Of a stretch of DNA of 64,000 bases, positions 46,301 through 58,552 are shown one piece after another. The stretch is from positions 1 to 64,000 of the forward strand of contig JAOBSW010000384.1 in assembly GCA_026214975.1 (NCBI GenBank), in the 5' to 3' direction. Every line of letters starts with the position of its first letter. Positions within the stretch are counted from its first letter, which is position 1. Both the position numbers and the translations under genes were made by a program. The notes under the pieces are model-generated. The model was given only the letters and a program-made list of their open reading frames with translations, ran no database searches and was not told where the DNA came from. This DNA comes from Gentiana macrophylla. Taxonomy: Eukaryota; Streptophyta; Magnoliopsida; Gentianales; Gentianaceae.

Positions 46301-47704
46301 TAGTACATAGACAGTGGATGTTCCAGACACATGACAGGAAACAAGAAATGGCTCACTGACTTCAAAGCTTTTGATGGACCCAAAGTCACATTTGGAGGCA
46401 AGGAAAACCCTGGCAAGATTAAGGGGGAAGGCATAATACTCAAGAAAAATCTGAAGATTCAAAATGTGGCATATGTCAAGGGACTTAATTTCAATCCGAT
46501 GAGCATCAGTCAATTTTGTGACAAAGGCTACAATGTGCACTTCAACAAAGAAGGATGCAAGGTGATTCACAGCCAAACCAACACAATAGTTCTTGCAGGT
46601 GAAGACAAGAGAACATGTATGTGGTGGATGGAGAATGCTGACCAAAGCAGAGAAACATGTCCGCTTGTCAAAAATAAACAATTAACAAATTTGGATTTGG
46701 CATGTAAGATTAAATCACACGAATTTCAAGACTATCAACAAATTATCAAAGAACAAGTTAGTTGAAGGATTGCCAGAGATCATATTCAAAAAGAAAGCCT
46801 ATGTGATGCCTCATCGAAAGTGGAAACAAATCAAAAGTTCATTCAAGTCAAAGCCTTATCAATCTACAACCGAGTTCTACATCATTTACACATGGACTGT
46901 TTGGACCGACCACACCAGTAAGTGTAAGTGGTAAGAAATACACCCTAGTAGTGGTGGATGACTTTTCAAAATACACTGGACCATTTTCATGAACAAGAAG
47001 AAAGAAACACTCAAAAAGTCGCAGATTTCTTGAGAAGACTCCAAAATGAAAAAGAATCAAGATCATCAAGATTAGATCGATAGAGGCACCGAATTTCTAA
47101 ATGAAATTATCGAACCTCATTGTGAAGAAAATGGAGTGCTACATCAACTATCTGGCAGCAGAACTCCACAACAAAATGGTGTAGCAGAGAAAGAAGAAAG
47201 CAGAACTCTCAAAGAAGCGATTAGAACAATGATTGATGAAGCATGCTTACCAAAGAGATTTTGGTCAAAAGTCGCAAACACAAACATGCCATACACAAAA
47301 GCAGATCAATCATCAACAAATATCATGGAAAGACTCCATATGAAATATGGAATGGTAGAAAACCCAATATCTCATATTTTCATATGTTTGGATCAAAATG
47401 TTTTGTCTTGAACAGGAACCAGTTGCATACCTTTGATGAAAAGGCTGATGAAGCAATCTTTATGGGATACTCAGACACCAGCAAAGCATTCAGAGTACTC
47501 AACAAAAGAACATTGGTAATTGAAGAATCAATACATGTAGTTTTTTATGAACCAAATACAAATGGTGAAGACCTTCAAGATCAAGAAGAGGAAGCAGCAC
47601 AAAGGAAAATCTATACAAGTGCAACCATACCAGCTTCTATCCTAAATCATCATTTTGAAAATCAAGAGGAGTCACATATATACACAATGAGATCAAGCAC
47701 GTAA
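46301..47704 (+). pseudogene. E2 protease and integrase
   Basis: After a TAG at 46,301 (probably TGG originally, WYIDSG in relatives) come YIDSGCSRHMTGNKK with catalytic D-S-G (46,310-46,318), then the pre-integrase part NVAYVKGLNFNPMSISQFCD. The integrase core follows in pieces: VVVDDFSKYT near 46,950, NGVLHQLSGSRTPQQNGVAE (47,130, with the catalytic Glu near the end), then YEIWNGRKPNISYFHMFGSKCF and AIFMGYSDTSKAFRVLN. Breaks fall at 46,760-47,110 and 47,240-47,330. Confidence 0.88.
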
Positions 47705-47759
47705 CTTGAAATTCATACCCAAAATGAAGTAGAAGCACCAAGTGAAGAACAACTTCAAC

Positions 47760-49400
47760 CTCGATCTAAATTGGCTAAGAGATCATCCGAAGAACAAGTC
47801 ATTGAGATGTTCACACAGGAGTTAGAACTGAGAAGACAACTGGAGCACATGCTAACATGCTTTTATCACAAGTGGAACCTAAGACCATAGATGATGCAAT
47901 CCAAGATCTGAGATTGGATCACAACCATGCAAGAAGAACTAAATGAATTTGAAAGAAATGAACTCGGGAACTTGTTGATGAGACTGATATGGCCAACATC
48001 ATTGGAGCAAAATGGGTATTTAGGAACAAGATGAATGAGCAAGGAAGCAGCTTGTCGAAACAAAGCAAGACTAGTTGCAAAAGGCTATTCTCAAGCGAAG
48101 GATAGATTATGACGAAACATTTGCACCGAAGAGCAAGATTGGAGGCAATCGACTTTTTCTAGCTTTTGTCGCATACAAAGATTTCAAAGTCTATCAAATG
48201 GATGTCAAGAGTGCATTTAAATGGACTTTTGGAAGAAGAAGTATATGTGGAACAACCTCCTGGATTTCAAATCAATGGAAAAGAAGACAAAGTATACAAA
48301 CTCAAGAAGGCCCTTTATGGACTCAAACAGGCACCAAGAGCCTGGTATGAAACACTATCATAATTTCTAATCAAGAATGGATTCAACAAAGGAACTATAG
48401 ACAAGACTCTATTCAAACTAGAGGAAGGAATAAGTACATTGTTAGTACAAATCTATGTTGATGATATCATTTTTGGATCAGAGGATGAAAAGCTATGTGA
48501 GAAATTTGCAAACCTGATGAAGAGCAAATTTCAGATGAGCATGATGGGAGAATTAAATTATTTCCTTGGCCTTCAAGTAAAGCAAATGAAGGATGGTACT
48601 TTTATCAGTCAAGCCAAGTACACAAGAGATTTAATACACAAGTATGGGATGGATACAAGTGGCACAGCAGACACACCAATGTGTGCAAGAGTCATACTTG
48701 GAAAAGATGAAGCAGGAAAGGATGTTGATCAGAAAATGTATAGAGGAATCATTGGATCCTTACTATACTTAAGCGCATGTAGACTGATATAGCATTTGCG
48801 GTAGGAGTATGTGCAAGATTTCAAGCTCAACCAAAGGAATCACATCTTCTAGCGACCAAAAGAATAATCAAACACCGAAAAACACCATCAATGTAGGTAT
48901 TTGGTATCCAAAAGATGGAGGATTTAAATTGATATCATATTCGGACTACGACTATGCTTTGGATACAAAATAGATAGAAAAAGCACCTATGGAACATGTC
49001 AAATGCTAGGCACCGGACTAGTCTCTTGGTTCAAGAAAATCAAAACTCCATATCTACATCAACAAAAACCAAGCGCAATATATATAGCGGCGAGGTAGTT
49101 GTTGTGCACAAGTACTTTGGATCGGACAACGACTAAGGGATTATGGAGTGGAAGAGAAAACAATTCCAATTATGTGTGATAATACAAGTGCAATATCTAT
49201 TATCGAAAATCCGAGTGTTGCATTCAAGAACAAAGCACATTGATGTGAGACATCATTTTATCGAGATCATGTTGAAAAAGGAGATGTCATCCTAAAATAC
49301 GCACTCCACCGAAGATCAATTGGTCGACATCTTCACTAAACCACTCGATTATGAAAGATTTAGCATGTTGAATCGAAAGTTAGGAATGATTGAAATTGAC
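47760..49400 (+). pseudogene. E2 reverse transcriptase and RNase H
   Basis: Blocks in order: NKARLVAKGYSQ (48,060, shifted), YQMDVKSAF (48,195), [20 protein letters not shown] (48,235), [24 protein letters not shown] intact at 48,454-48,465, FQMSMMGELNYFLGLQVKQM (48,530), then RNase H with CARFQAQPKES (48,808), KSTYGTCQMLGTGLVSWF (48,975) and a VDIFTKPL block near 49,325. The RNase H part is read through many small indels. It copies element RNA into DNA; here it is inactive as written. Confidence 0.88.
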
Positions 49401-49904
49401 TAAGTACCAAAGAGCGGCTAAGCGAGTAATCGGCTAAGTGACTTCATCAAGCTGGTTCAACCTTTGCCGTTACAGGAGATGTAGAGTGTAAGGCAATGGT
49501 ATCCAGCCAAGTTAACTTAAGCGATTGTTAGAAACGGTTAAATGGAGCACTCGAGAGAAGAATTCTCTACATCGGCTAAGTGACCAACCAAGGCACTTCA
49601 CCGAATTAAAGACTTGGACAAATTAAAGTGTGAACAAAATCAATTTTACTACACGTTGAGAATAAGGAAATTATGGAGGATTATTCTGCGTGGAAGTTTA
49701 CACACGTGGAGATCAACTTATGATCATGCAGTAACCATATTCTTTTTAAACTATAAACGCCTCGATTCCCGGGCTCTATCATTACTTACCTCAAACCACT
49801 CCCCCATTACGATCGAATATCGCGATTTACATACACAAAATCACGCCATTATGTCATAAAATCCTTCCACATTCAAACCACGTTCACACTACTCAAAATC
49901 ACCC

Positions 49905-50028
49905 TATATAAACGATACTTAGAGATTTTCAGAAATCTTTACACTCTCTTGCAAATTACAAACCCTATTTTTGATTTTCCTTTGAAAACTTGAAGAACTC
50001 CTCTCTATACACCAATTAAATATCAATG
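49905..50028 (+). promoter_or_regulatory. Putative internal promoter of the E2 third ORF
   Basis: TATATAA at 49,905-49,911, TCTTTACACTC starting at 49,936 and ATG at 50,026 repeat the E1 spacing (30/31 and 120/121 bases). The surrounding leader is otherwise different from E1, so the match is not just overall similarity. Pol II initiation at the CA of the 11-mer is inferred. Confidence 0.55.
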
Positions 50029-52090
50029 GCTTAATTTTCCACAATCTCTCCCACTGAAAAGTACTACGAAAAATCAATCATCACTGGTTCATTTTTCAAA
50101 CCAGAACACTATCTCGCGTTTTGTGATAATGATGCAAAAGCTCAATGCTTGGTTGATCATTGTTCCAATTTGGGGTGATGACCTTCCTAAACCCCAATCA
50201 CTGGAATCGCTATGAAAATCTAATAGCATTTTGAAAAATGCCAAGTTTGTGCTCAAAGACAAAGAAGACGAAGTTGATTGCATAAAAGCTCTATCTTTGG
50301 AAGGAAATAGTCATCACGCTGGTACACTCAATGATTCCTCGCAACTTCCCATAATAAGTCCGGCTAATGTCAAGTTTGTGACGATTGACGCCCGTAAATT
50401 TTGGGTGAAATAGCCAAGTACCCAGATGAAACAAAGAAACATACAATCTACCAAGATCAATGCTCAAACTACCGTTCTTTGAATTTGCACCGATCATCAC
50501 CAAGAATATCGAAGGTAGAAAAGGGTCTATGGAAAACTCGATCGAGGTTCGGATCGATCGATGGCCATCATCTACGAAGGTACCAAATTCGATCGGGCAA
50601 CATTTGTTTTCAATCGATCAAGGATCAAATTCAAAAGGAAATTGATTTATCAATAACGGCACCAAGCAAGGGTTTGCGAAAAGTGGCGATTTCGGGAGAG
50701 GAAATCACATGGGTTCCCTCTTCAACACCTATTCAACCAATTGAAAGTACAACCCACCAATTTGCGCTCCACACAAGTCAAAGACCATGTTTACTTACAT
50801 CAAGGCTTCCATGAAGCCCAAACCCATTCTTTGGGAGCAAAAGAAAACAACTTGAGGCGCGTAGATCGAGAGTGGGACGAAGAACCGGATCCCTGCATAA
50901 AGACATGAAAGCATCTCTGCACTGGAACCAACAACTTGAATGAAACTGTGACAATAAGTGACAACACAAAGAATGAAGAAGAAAAGCAACAAGAGGAAAT
51001 CACCTATCCTGGAGGAAGGTGAGGAAGGATATAGAATCACTTCATCCAAGAGGAGAGATAGATGAGGAAGAAGATGAGTCGGAGGATGAACACTTAGAAG
51101 GTGGAAATCTTGAAGCAAATCAAGAAGATTTAGGGATTTCGATGATGAATCGACTCTTCAAGAAGTGCTTCTCAAAAGCATTGGTAAAGTTGAAAAATGT
51201 ACTCAGTGAGCCACCTAATAAAGCTCACTCACCGAAATTGTCAACTCCCCACAATTGCACAGGGGCGGTGGCGGATGAAGCGATCCACACTCAATAGCAA
51301 CCTCTAAATGACTCTATGTCTAATGAGGAGAACACGATCGAGATAGAAGAAGAGAAGAAGATGCACAAGATGAAAAGGAAGAGGAAGAGAAGGAAAAAGA
51401 AGAAAGAGAAGTTGACTGGAGAATGTGTGAGCAAGATAGAGATGCTGAAGATGATGGAGATGAAGAGGATGTCCATGTGGCACCAGAGGAAATTGATCCA
51501 GAGAGAGTTTTCAATCTGGACATTCAACCCCTCATTGTGGACATGGAAAGGCAATATTACAGTAGGCAAAACCTGAAGAATGCCTTAAGGAGTGAAGCAA
51601 CCTCCTTCAACCACAAGATTGAGGCATTCATCAATCATATCAAGATCCAAGATGAGGTCATGGAGAGACAAGTAAAACCGACTTTGCAATTTACAACAAC
51701 TCATCCTCACCATGTCCAAACCAATCTTGAATTTCATCTCGAGACAATTGACAACAATATTAAGCCCTTGGTGGACACTCTCAATGCTCACACTCAACAA
51801 ATTCAAAGATCCGGATGAGGTAATGGAGCGATCGGCAAGCAATTGGACCTTCTAATCAAAGTTGGTGAAGTCAACAACAAGATCTTTGGAAAGGAGGTAT
51901 GGTCATCTTCACGATTACGATCAAACACCAACAAATCTTGAAGCTTTTTTAGTGTCGCCAAAAAGGGGAAGGAAATTCTAAGCTGAAAGCTCCAGGTGAA
52001 AAGAAGGCAAGCCCAATGAGAAAAGGGCAAAAGCAAACAAAGGCAAAGGCATCGAGTTTGAAGATGTGAAGAAGTAGACCTTACACTCAA
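50026..52090 (+). pseudogene. E2 third ORF (coiled coil), broken
   Basis: ATG 50,026 is followed within two codons by TAA and then STISPTEKYYEKSIITGSFF in the same frame. Later pieces include a highly acidic, Glu/Lys-rich segment (51,019-51,570) and EEIDPERVFNLDIQPLIVD to NHIKIQDEVMERQVKP (51,483-51,680), and HLETIDNNIKPLVDTLNA near 51,737. It ends near 52,080, about 170 bases before the polypurine tract. Like E1, it has no visible membrane segment. 50,490-50,890 lacks CAG and CTG altogether. Confidence 0.65.
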
Positions 52091-52253
52091 TTTGAATTAC
52101 TTCTAGATTACTTTATTCGCCTTTGTCTTTAAATAAAAAGATGCAATATCTTATTGCCCTGTGATGGATGAATAAAATTGTAGAGTTTTTATTCTGTTGA
52201 TTATTATGAAAAATTTGGATTACTTATGTTCAGACTTATGAAGGTTTTGGCAT

Positions 52254-52271
52254 CATCAAAAAGGGGGAAAT
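52254..52271 (+). promoter_or_regulatory. Polypurine tract of E2
   Basis: CATCAAAAAGGGGGAAAT precedes the 3' LTR. It is identical in its core to the E1 tract. Confidence 0.9.
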
Positions 52272-53674
52272 TGTTAGGAACATTCTATTATGTTTTGATG
52301 ATGGCCATACTAATTTGTTATAGCAAAGCTGAAATAAGTTAGAATTCTCTGTATAAGTCTTTACTTAGAGTCGACATGTTGTATAAGTTGAGTCGACAAG
52401 TATTTACTAGTTGGTAGGACGGAAAGTAAAGCACAGATATTCAAAGCAGAGTGAAGCCACCAAGCACCAAGCAGAGAAGCAATGAAGACATTAATGGTCC
52501 GACTTATAACCAAGGAATTTCGTGATGACCTTGGATAAGTCCAAGTTACCCTTTAAGTGATGAAACTTAATATTCAAATATGGTGTACACCGATCTCACC
52601 CCAATCAAGGATCGGTGAAGTACAAAGATTCTCCTTAAACCGAAGCAAAGAAGAAAGCAATTGAATCGGCAAAGAAACCGACCTTGGTGAGTGAAGACAA
52701 AATGGTGAAGGAAGATCTAAATCGGCTAAGTCGGAAGGATCACTCGACCGTTCAAAGCGGCAAAGTAACACTTACGGATCGATTTAATATACGTTGAAGA
52801 TTCGTGAAGATCATGCATTAAATGCACAATCAATAGAGGATCAATCAAGGACGGATTTTCCGCTATACGTTTGAAGAAAGAATCCGATCACTTTGAAATC
52901 AAGGAGAATGCAATTATGGGGAATCAAGAATAAAATCAAGGATTATTCCTTCATTAATATAGCCAACGGACGGAATTTCAAAATCAATGTTATTCAAGGC
53001 TATAAATAGAAGGCATTGACAGAAAAACAAAAAAAGATCTGAAAAGAAAATTCAAAAGTGAAACTCACAATTTGAAAAGCCTTCTCTCTGAACTTACAAG
53101 GATACATCTAGTGATCAACTCAGATATCGGAGGTACAAAGTAATATTCAAAGATCGAGATTGATCAAGCAAGTGTGTGAAACACATTCGCATCAAATCGA
53201 AGCAAAATCGAATCGTGAGGCAATCGAGAAGGAGTTGAATCTGTGATAATTTGTTGAATGATTTTGATCTCGAGGAGCGACAAAGAGATCGAATCACCAA
53301 GTTATTGCGATCAATGAGTGATAGTCTTGTAGATTGTGAAGCTTGGGAAGTCAAGGATAATCATACTATTGTATCTGTGAAAACAATAGTGAATTCCTCC
53401 GATCATCACATGAGAAGAGTGGATTAAGGGATTACACCACCCTGAACCACTATAAGCCTTGTGTCAAGTTACTTTCTGCAATTTACTTTACAGCATTTAT
53501 TTAAATTGCCTAGATCATACCTTATATCTGTGATTGTCTAAACTGATTTGAAAACAACATAGTAAAAAAGGACTTATCCTTTGCCAAAAGCTTTTAAACA
53601 AAAGAAAAGTTTTTAAACTCCACTATAGTCATTCACCCCCTCGACTATAGTTTCACCTTTCTCTGGGACCAACA
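52272..53674 (+). repeat. 3' LTR of E2
   Basis: 1,403 bp, TGTTAGGAACATTC to GACCAACA. It differs from the 5' copy chiefly at CAG/CTG sites (GTCTGAC to GTCGAC, GTCAGAC to GTCGAC, ATCAG to ATCGG) and in the length of the C-run before the end. Confidence 0.94.
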
Positions 53675-53900
53675 CACGCCTTAAAAGTATTCTACTTACC
53701 GCCATATGAATCATGGCATGCTTTTGCAAGCCATAAAAAGAGTCTAATGAAAGCCATTAAATGCTTCCCGCCAACATTATATCTGAATTATAACATTCAG
53801 TGCATGCCATAAACTCATTCCCGCCAATAGAAATACAATGTCACAACATGCTTTGCTCGTCTTAAATTATATTGTATATAAAATGATTATTATTATCCTA
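53675..53900 (+). mobile_element. CACTA transposon, left terminal region continued
   Basis: Subterminal motifs resume after E2: CACGCCTTAAAAG, ATGGCATGCTTTTGCAAGCCATAAA, GTGCATGCCATAAA and ACATGCTTTGCTCGTCTTAAA, with CCCGCCA spacers. Together with 42,306-42,597 there are about ten. The motifs end near 53,870, and AT-rich DNA then leads to captured exons. Confidence 0.8.
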
Positions 53901-54139
53901 AATTAAGTGTAATCAACACACCAATGTCACAATAATATAATTCTAAATGCACATCATAAACGATAACATCCCATCATAAATCAATAACGAGAACATCCAT
54001 TACAACAATTCAAATCCACCACAAATACTATCTCAAAACAAGTCAAACAAAATGTCATGCTCATGTAAAATATTCTACAAGATCCTTCAGTGAAAACAAT
54101 AAGTTGATACAAACTCCGAAAAATTACTTCAAAACTTAC

Positions 54140-54248
54140 CATCAATTGCTTCCCCAACATGAGAAGATAACCAAGATAGCCATCCAGCAGCAACAAGCTC
54201 TCCATGTTTATGCTTTGGTGGATTAGGCTTCTCCTCTTGGCTTGCCAT
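54140..54248 (-). pseudogene. Captured exon of a CDK-like protein kinase (At1g54610 type), N-terminal
   Basis: Read from ATG 54,248: MASQEEKPNPP, then KHKHGELVAAGWLSWLSSHV and GEAIDG, ending at a perfect donor G|GTAAGT (54,139). The pattern AAGWPSWL..V.GEAI.GW precedes the kinase domain in plant CDK-like kinases of the At1g54610 group. The next exon, with the kinase domain, is absent downstream (the CACTA end follows). It is a fragment only. Confidence 0.65.
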
Positions 54249-54505
54249 CCCCGTTCGCATTTTCATCCTTAAAACTCATGTCACCCTCAACCAGATTACC
54301 TACATTGTATATATATGAATATCATGACCTTTTTCAAATGCTTCACATGCATGAATATTAAGCTGCTTGAACTCCAAAGCTTGACCACTTGATCGATTCT
54401 ATCTCCCTATATAACATGTCAAAAGAAAAGATATTGAGCACACAGGTAACAGAATCACAACCTATACACGGATATCCACACTCATGGAAGTCTAAGCGTA
54501 CTTAC

Positions 54506-54648
54506 AATACAAAAAATTTCATTTGGATCAACATCAGGCAAAGGATCTTCACGCATAGACCGTGTTTTGGGGTCATAGTAGGCAGAATTGACGTCCAGAT
54601 TGAGCAGATACTTTGTTGTATCTTCTCGGATATGAAGGTTCCTAACCA
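54506..54648 (-). pseudogene. SLU7: Captured exon of pre-mRNA splicing factor SLU7
   Basis: The minus strand reads [20 protein letters not shown] then [20 protein letters not shown] and PNEIF, ending at a perfect donor GTAAGT (54,505). This is the conserved SLU7 core ([31 protein letters not shown]). SLU7 acts in second-step splicing, 3' splice-site choice. The flanking SLU7 exons (zinc knuckle; QYRNSGQALEFKQLNIHAWE) are absent, so it is a single-exon fragment. The acceptor side is unclear. Confidence 0.85.
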
Positions 54649-55034
54649 CCAAAACAGCAAACAATTGTAAGACAGTATAAATGGAATATGCATGTAGAAC
54701 ATTTCACAGCATTTTCATAATGTAAATGCATTTAGTTGCTATAATCATAATTCTTTATAATTCAATTCCATTCTCATATTTTCTTTCTCAAGAGGTTTCT
54801 GTATAGCATACCTTGATTCTTCCTATCATATCAGACCATTCTAATTTCATGTGTTGGCTGACTGCTATCGTTCTAACTTCTAGCATTATGAAGTACAGAT
54901 AAAAGACAACACAATAAAGTATGCATGGACTAAATCTCTACTGAATTCAGGTTCAAACTCAACAATCCATAATTCATATGATCAAACAGCAAAAATACCA
55001 AACAAAAAAACACAATATATAAAGAAAAACGCAC

Positions 55035-55168
55035 CGCTTGTTGTTTAGCGGCATATCAGGATCTGCATAATTTACTAGTCTATCCTGAATGGATCGTTTG
55101 GTACCAACAAACGGCTGTGAATAAGAAACAGAGCTTTTATCCTTTACCAGCCCTGGCCTTTTCACCAC
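55035..55168 (-). pseudogene. Exon of an unrecognised gene on the same strand
   Basis: Acceptor TTCAG|GTGGTG and donor AAGCG|GTGCG bound VVKRPGLVKDKSSVSYSQPF then VGTKRSIQDRLVNYADPDM and PLNNKR. An upstream mini-exon ATGTCAGGTGTTGTG|GTAAAT at 55,891-55,877 is in phase and would give MSGVV-VVKRPG. I do not recognise the family. It may be the first coding exons of another captured gene or of the chimeric transcript. Confidence 0.45.
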
Positions 55169-55870
55169 CTGAACATAAATTCTCAATACAATCAGCATAT
55201 TCACTCAAATCAATTAAAAAACCACAATCGAAAAAAAATGACAACTTCCCTCAGTATAACGCATCCAAAGCAGTAAAATACAGTAGAGAAATCACATGAA
55301 ACAGAAACTATTCTAGCAAACCAGCTCAGTCAAAACGTCCAAACAGTAAATTTCTCCAAGCTGGATATTAATTCGAAAAGACATTAAATGTGTATAAGAA
55401 CTAGAAATGACAAATTCACCTGACCACTGCGATGCAGGGTAATAGAAACTCAAGACAAGCAGATTATTCGCTCAAAGAAATAAAAAATATAACAAACGAG
55501 AAAAAAAATTATAACTTCCATCATTATTACGTGACCAATGCAGTAAAATACAGTAGCAAAATCAGATGAAACAAAATTATTTGAGCAAACAGCTCATCCA
55601 AAATGTCCTGGCCTTTTCACCACATGAACATCAATTCTCAGTACAATCACCATATTAGCTCAAAGCAACCAAAAATACCACAATCAACAAAAAATGACAA
55701 CTTCCATCAGTATTGCGTGACCAATGCAGAAAAACTCAATAGCAAAATCACTTGAAACAGAAATTATTCAAGCAAACCAGCTCAACCATACTATCCTAAC
55801 AGTAAATATCTAGAGCTGGATATTATTAAAAAAAACACATTAAAATCAGATAAGAATTAGGAAATGAAGA
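55150..55870. repeat. Three imperfect tandem copies inside the captured region
   Basis: Blocks CTGGCCTTTTCACCAC, TGAACATMAATTCTCA, AATGACAACTTCC, GCAGTAAAATACAGTAG and CTGGATATTA recur at about 55,150-55,400, 55,425-55,605 (partial) and 55,605-55,860. The copies include the edge of the exon above, so the duplication took place after or during capture. Confidence 0.7.
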
Positions 55871-55899
55871 ATTTACCACAACACCTGACATTGTTTTTA

Positions 55900-58050
55900 T
55901 CAAATTAGTGACCACTACTTTCACCGGCTTCGTCAATCAGTTCAAAAGCAAAGAAGAAAATCCACGGTTGTAATTGTTACAACATCATAAGAAAACACAT
56001 GACATAGTACTCATAATATGTTTTTAAAAAGTAAGTGTACTTCCTCGGTTGATTTGACATATTCGTAATGAAAATTATTATCATAAAAAGGTATAATGCC
56101 TTTGATACAAAAGATGATGTAGTAAACCTCATAATTTAGATTTTCTTTCTCACTTAAAAGATGAGACAAAAGTACTTAACAAAAATTTCAAATGGTTACA
56201 ACGAAAGGATCTAAAACAAAAAAAATTGCACACTTTGCACTTTATATAGTTAACAGAGCAATGATAAACACTTCATATTAGAGCCAAACTATGAAAACCA
56301 TTATGTCGATAAGTTGGAAGTCGATTCAAATTCTTTCTCGGTGGAGTATAAATAATATCTCTACATTGAAAAGGCAATTAAAGCAAGCACACCATGACAT
56401 ATTCAGTACAGTGGTAACAGATGAGAAGCCTGGAAATGTTGGCGGCGTTAGGAGCTTATCCAAAGATGGATTCCTCAATATTGTCACGACACTTTTGGCA
56501 CAATAGTACTAAATAAATAGGTAAAAATCAATCAAGGGAGTGTCAAGGTCCACGTTCACACTCTATGAAACACATTTTCTGATTCATAAAGTCGGATACA
56601 AAGCCATATGATAATGCAAGACTACAGGGTGTTACACAGAAACCAAATGATAGTTTCTGAGTCCAACCCATTTTAGTAAGCAAGGTGTTACACCAAGAAA
56701 GAGAGAGCTTTAGTAGTAAATGGCATAAATTAAAAATAAAAAAAAAGCTCAATATACCACTGCCATGAACCATCCAGACAGAAGGGCAATGTAGGAGGCC
56801 ATTACAACATTACACCCGCTAAGCAGCATATATTTGGATATTCATGTCCCACAACGGTAATCTGTTATAACAAAACTTATGGAACTACTTATTCCCTCTA
56901 AAATCAGCACAATGGAAGGGACAGTGCAAACAGGGGGGCTATTTATTCCATCTAAAATAAACAAGAAAACACATTGAAAAGTTTTGTTCTTGATCTGATC
57001 AGGCAGTTGATTAACAATGTATCCTACCTCACCCCAAGTACCCCACAAAAGTGGCTGATTTATACACAACCGAGGCTTAAAGTATCATCAATAGCTTGCA
57101 CTCTCTTCCCTTACAACACTGCAGCTACGGTATCGCTTAAAGAACAAATCATTTGGCAATGAGGTGCGTCTCATCCACACAAAAAAAATCCGGCTACGGT
57201 AACTTATGTTTGTTTCTGTCTACAGCTTTTTAAGTTTGCAAACACATACAAAGATACCTATGATGGTGAGTGCTCTTTCTACTGCTCTTTCTCTGGCTAC
57301 AATGTACACTCTCTCTCCTTCATCTCCTTATACATATGTTTCCCTTTATTGTATTTTCTTATTTCCCTCATCCACATAAAAACGGTCAATGTACCTGGAA
57401 ATTGTACATTCCGATCGAAAAATCATATGTAGGTCATTGCCTGATTGGGGGGAATGATACTATCACAACACTCCGCTGCAATATTATTTATACATTTATA
57501 GACAATCGATCTCCGGCACTAACACGAGTTGTGGTAGCTATTGGAGAATATAAAAAATAAACAGAAAGCTGCACAACATAGTTCTAATAAGGTATAATCC
57601 TCTAAAAGCTAGAACCAGACACTATTACACTCTGCAGATAGGCAGTATACAGATTAATAGTACCGGGGAGTCAGGGACTGTCATTAGTTCAACCAGCATA
57701 CAGGAACACCAAAAATGCAGGAGGAATTATTCCACAGATATTCACCAAACTTGATACACATCAAATAGCACAACAAGATTGCAGAGAACAAAAGTTGTGA
57801 TAATTAACAATTGATCAATGTCACTTGAGCTAAATATCAAAACAGATAGGACAAGAAACAAGCCGTCACTACTCAACCTAGAGACAAGTTGACTTGGCCA
57901 AAATATCATAATCAGAGTCTTTTGTCACTTTTTGACTAATTCTCTTGACTTGATGATTAACAAAGAAGATGACAACACCTAATGGTTGGCATGTAACTGG
58001 ATACTCAACCTATGTAGGAGCATGAAATTCATTGTTAAAGAAGAAAAAAA
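55900..58050. other. Non-coding part of the captured region
   Basis: No family is recognisable. It is AT-rich with intron-like T-rich tracts on the minus strand. Reading frames such as 57,270-57,560 have no support. Confidence 0.4.
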
Positions 58051-58057
58051 AAAATAC

Positions 58058-58106
58058 CTTTCAAAGTGAAGCCCTTTTTCTCAAATCGGACAATAATTTC
58101 TCCAAT
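58058..58106 (-). pseudogene. Probable captured exon of nucleoside diphosphate kinase
   Basis: Acceptor CACCAG|ATTGGAG and donor AAAG|GTATTT bound IGEIIVRFEKKGFTLKG. Plant NDPK1 has GLVGEIISRFEKKGFTLKGLK at this place, with an exon end after LKG. The preceding MIKPDGVQRGL part and the later active-site exon (with NxIHGSD) are absent. It is short, so chance cannot be fully excluded, but the length of the match and the splice sites support it. Confidence 0.55.
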
Positions 58107-58552
58107 CTGGTGCACCGCAATCACTTTCTCTAGTATCTCTATTTATTTTAGCTGATTAAAAATAGGAATAAAGCAAAAATCAAAATCAGATGAACCTTCA
58201 GCAAAACGATTAAGATTTTTGTCTTAGAGAAATACAGATGTTAAACAGATACGTGGCTATACCAATCCTCTCATCCTCGTTATCATAGGGAATCAAACAA
58301 TATAGACTTGAACCAGCAAACTCACTTATTGCGCTTTCAAGCTTCAACTTACCTGATTCAAAAAAAAAAAACTTTCGATCTTCAGATCTAAAGTAAAACC
58401 ACAAAGAGGAGGTTTGGGTATCTTTAGATTCATCGATTAATACAACGGTAAACCGGAGTGGGGGTGTTTGTCTCCAGATCTATCGATTATATTGATGTAT
58501 ACCTAAAATTTAAATAAAAAACAGAATTGAAAATAGAAAATATCCGGCGGTA

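Larger units (their letters stand above)
42593..53679 (+). mobile_element. Sirevirus E2, complete ends, with pol
   Basis: The element proper is 42,598-53,674 (11.1 kb) between identical target duplications CACGC (42,593-42,597 and 53,675-53,679). LTRs are 1,405 and 1,403 bp. Order inside: primer-binding site, gag, protease, integrase, reverse transcriptase, RNase H, third ORF, polypurine tract. Coding parts are largely recognisable but frameshifted, especially where CAG/CTG appear corrupted. It is the probable parent type of mini-Sirevirus C. Confidence 0.95.
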
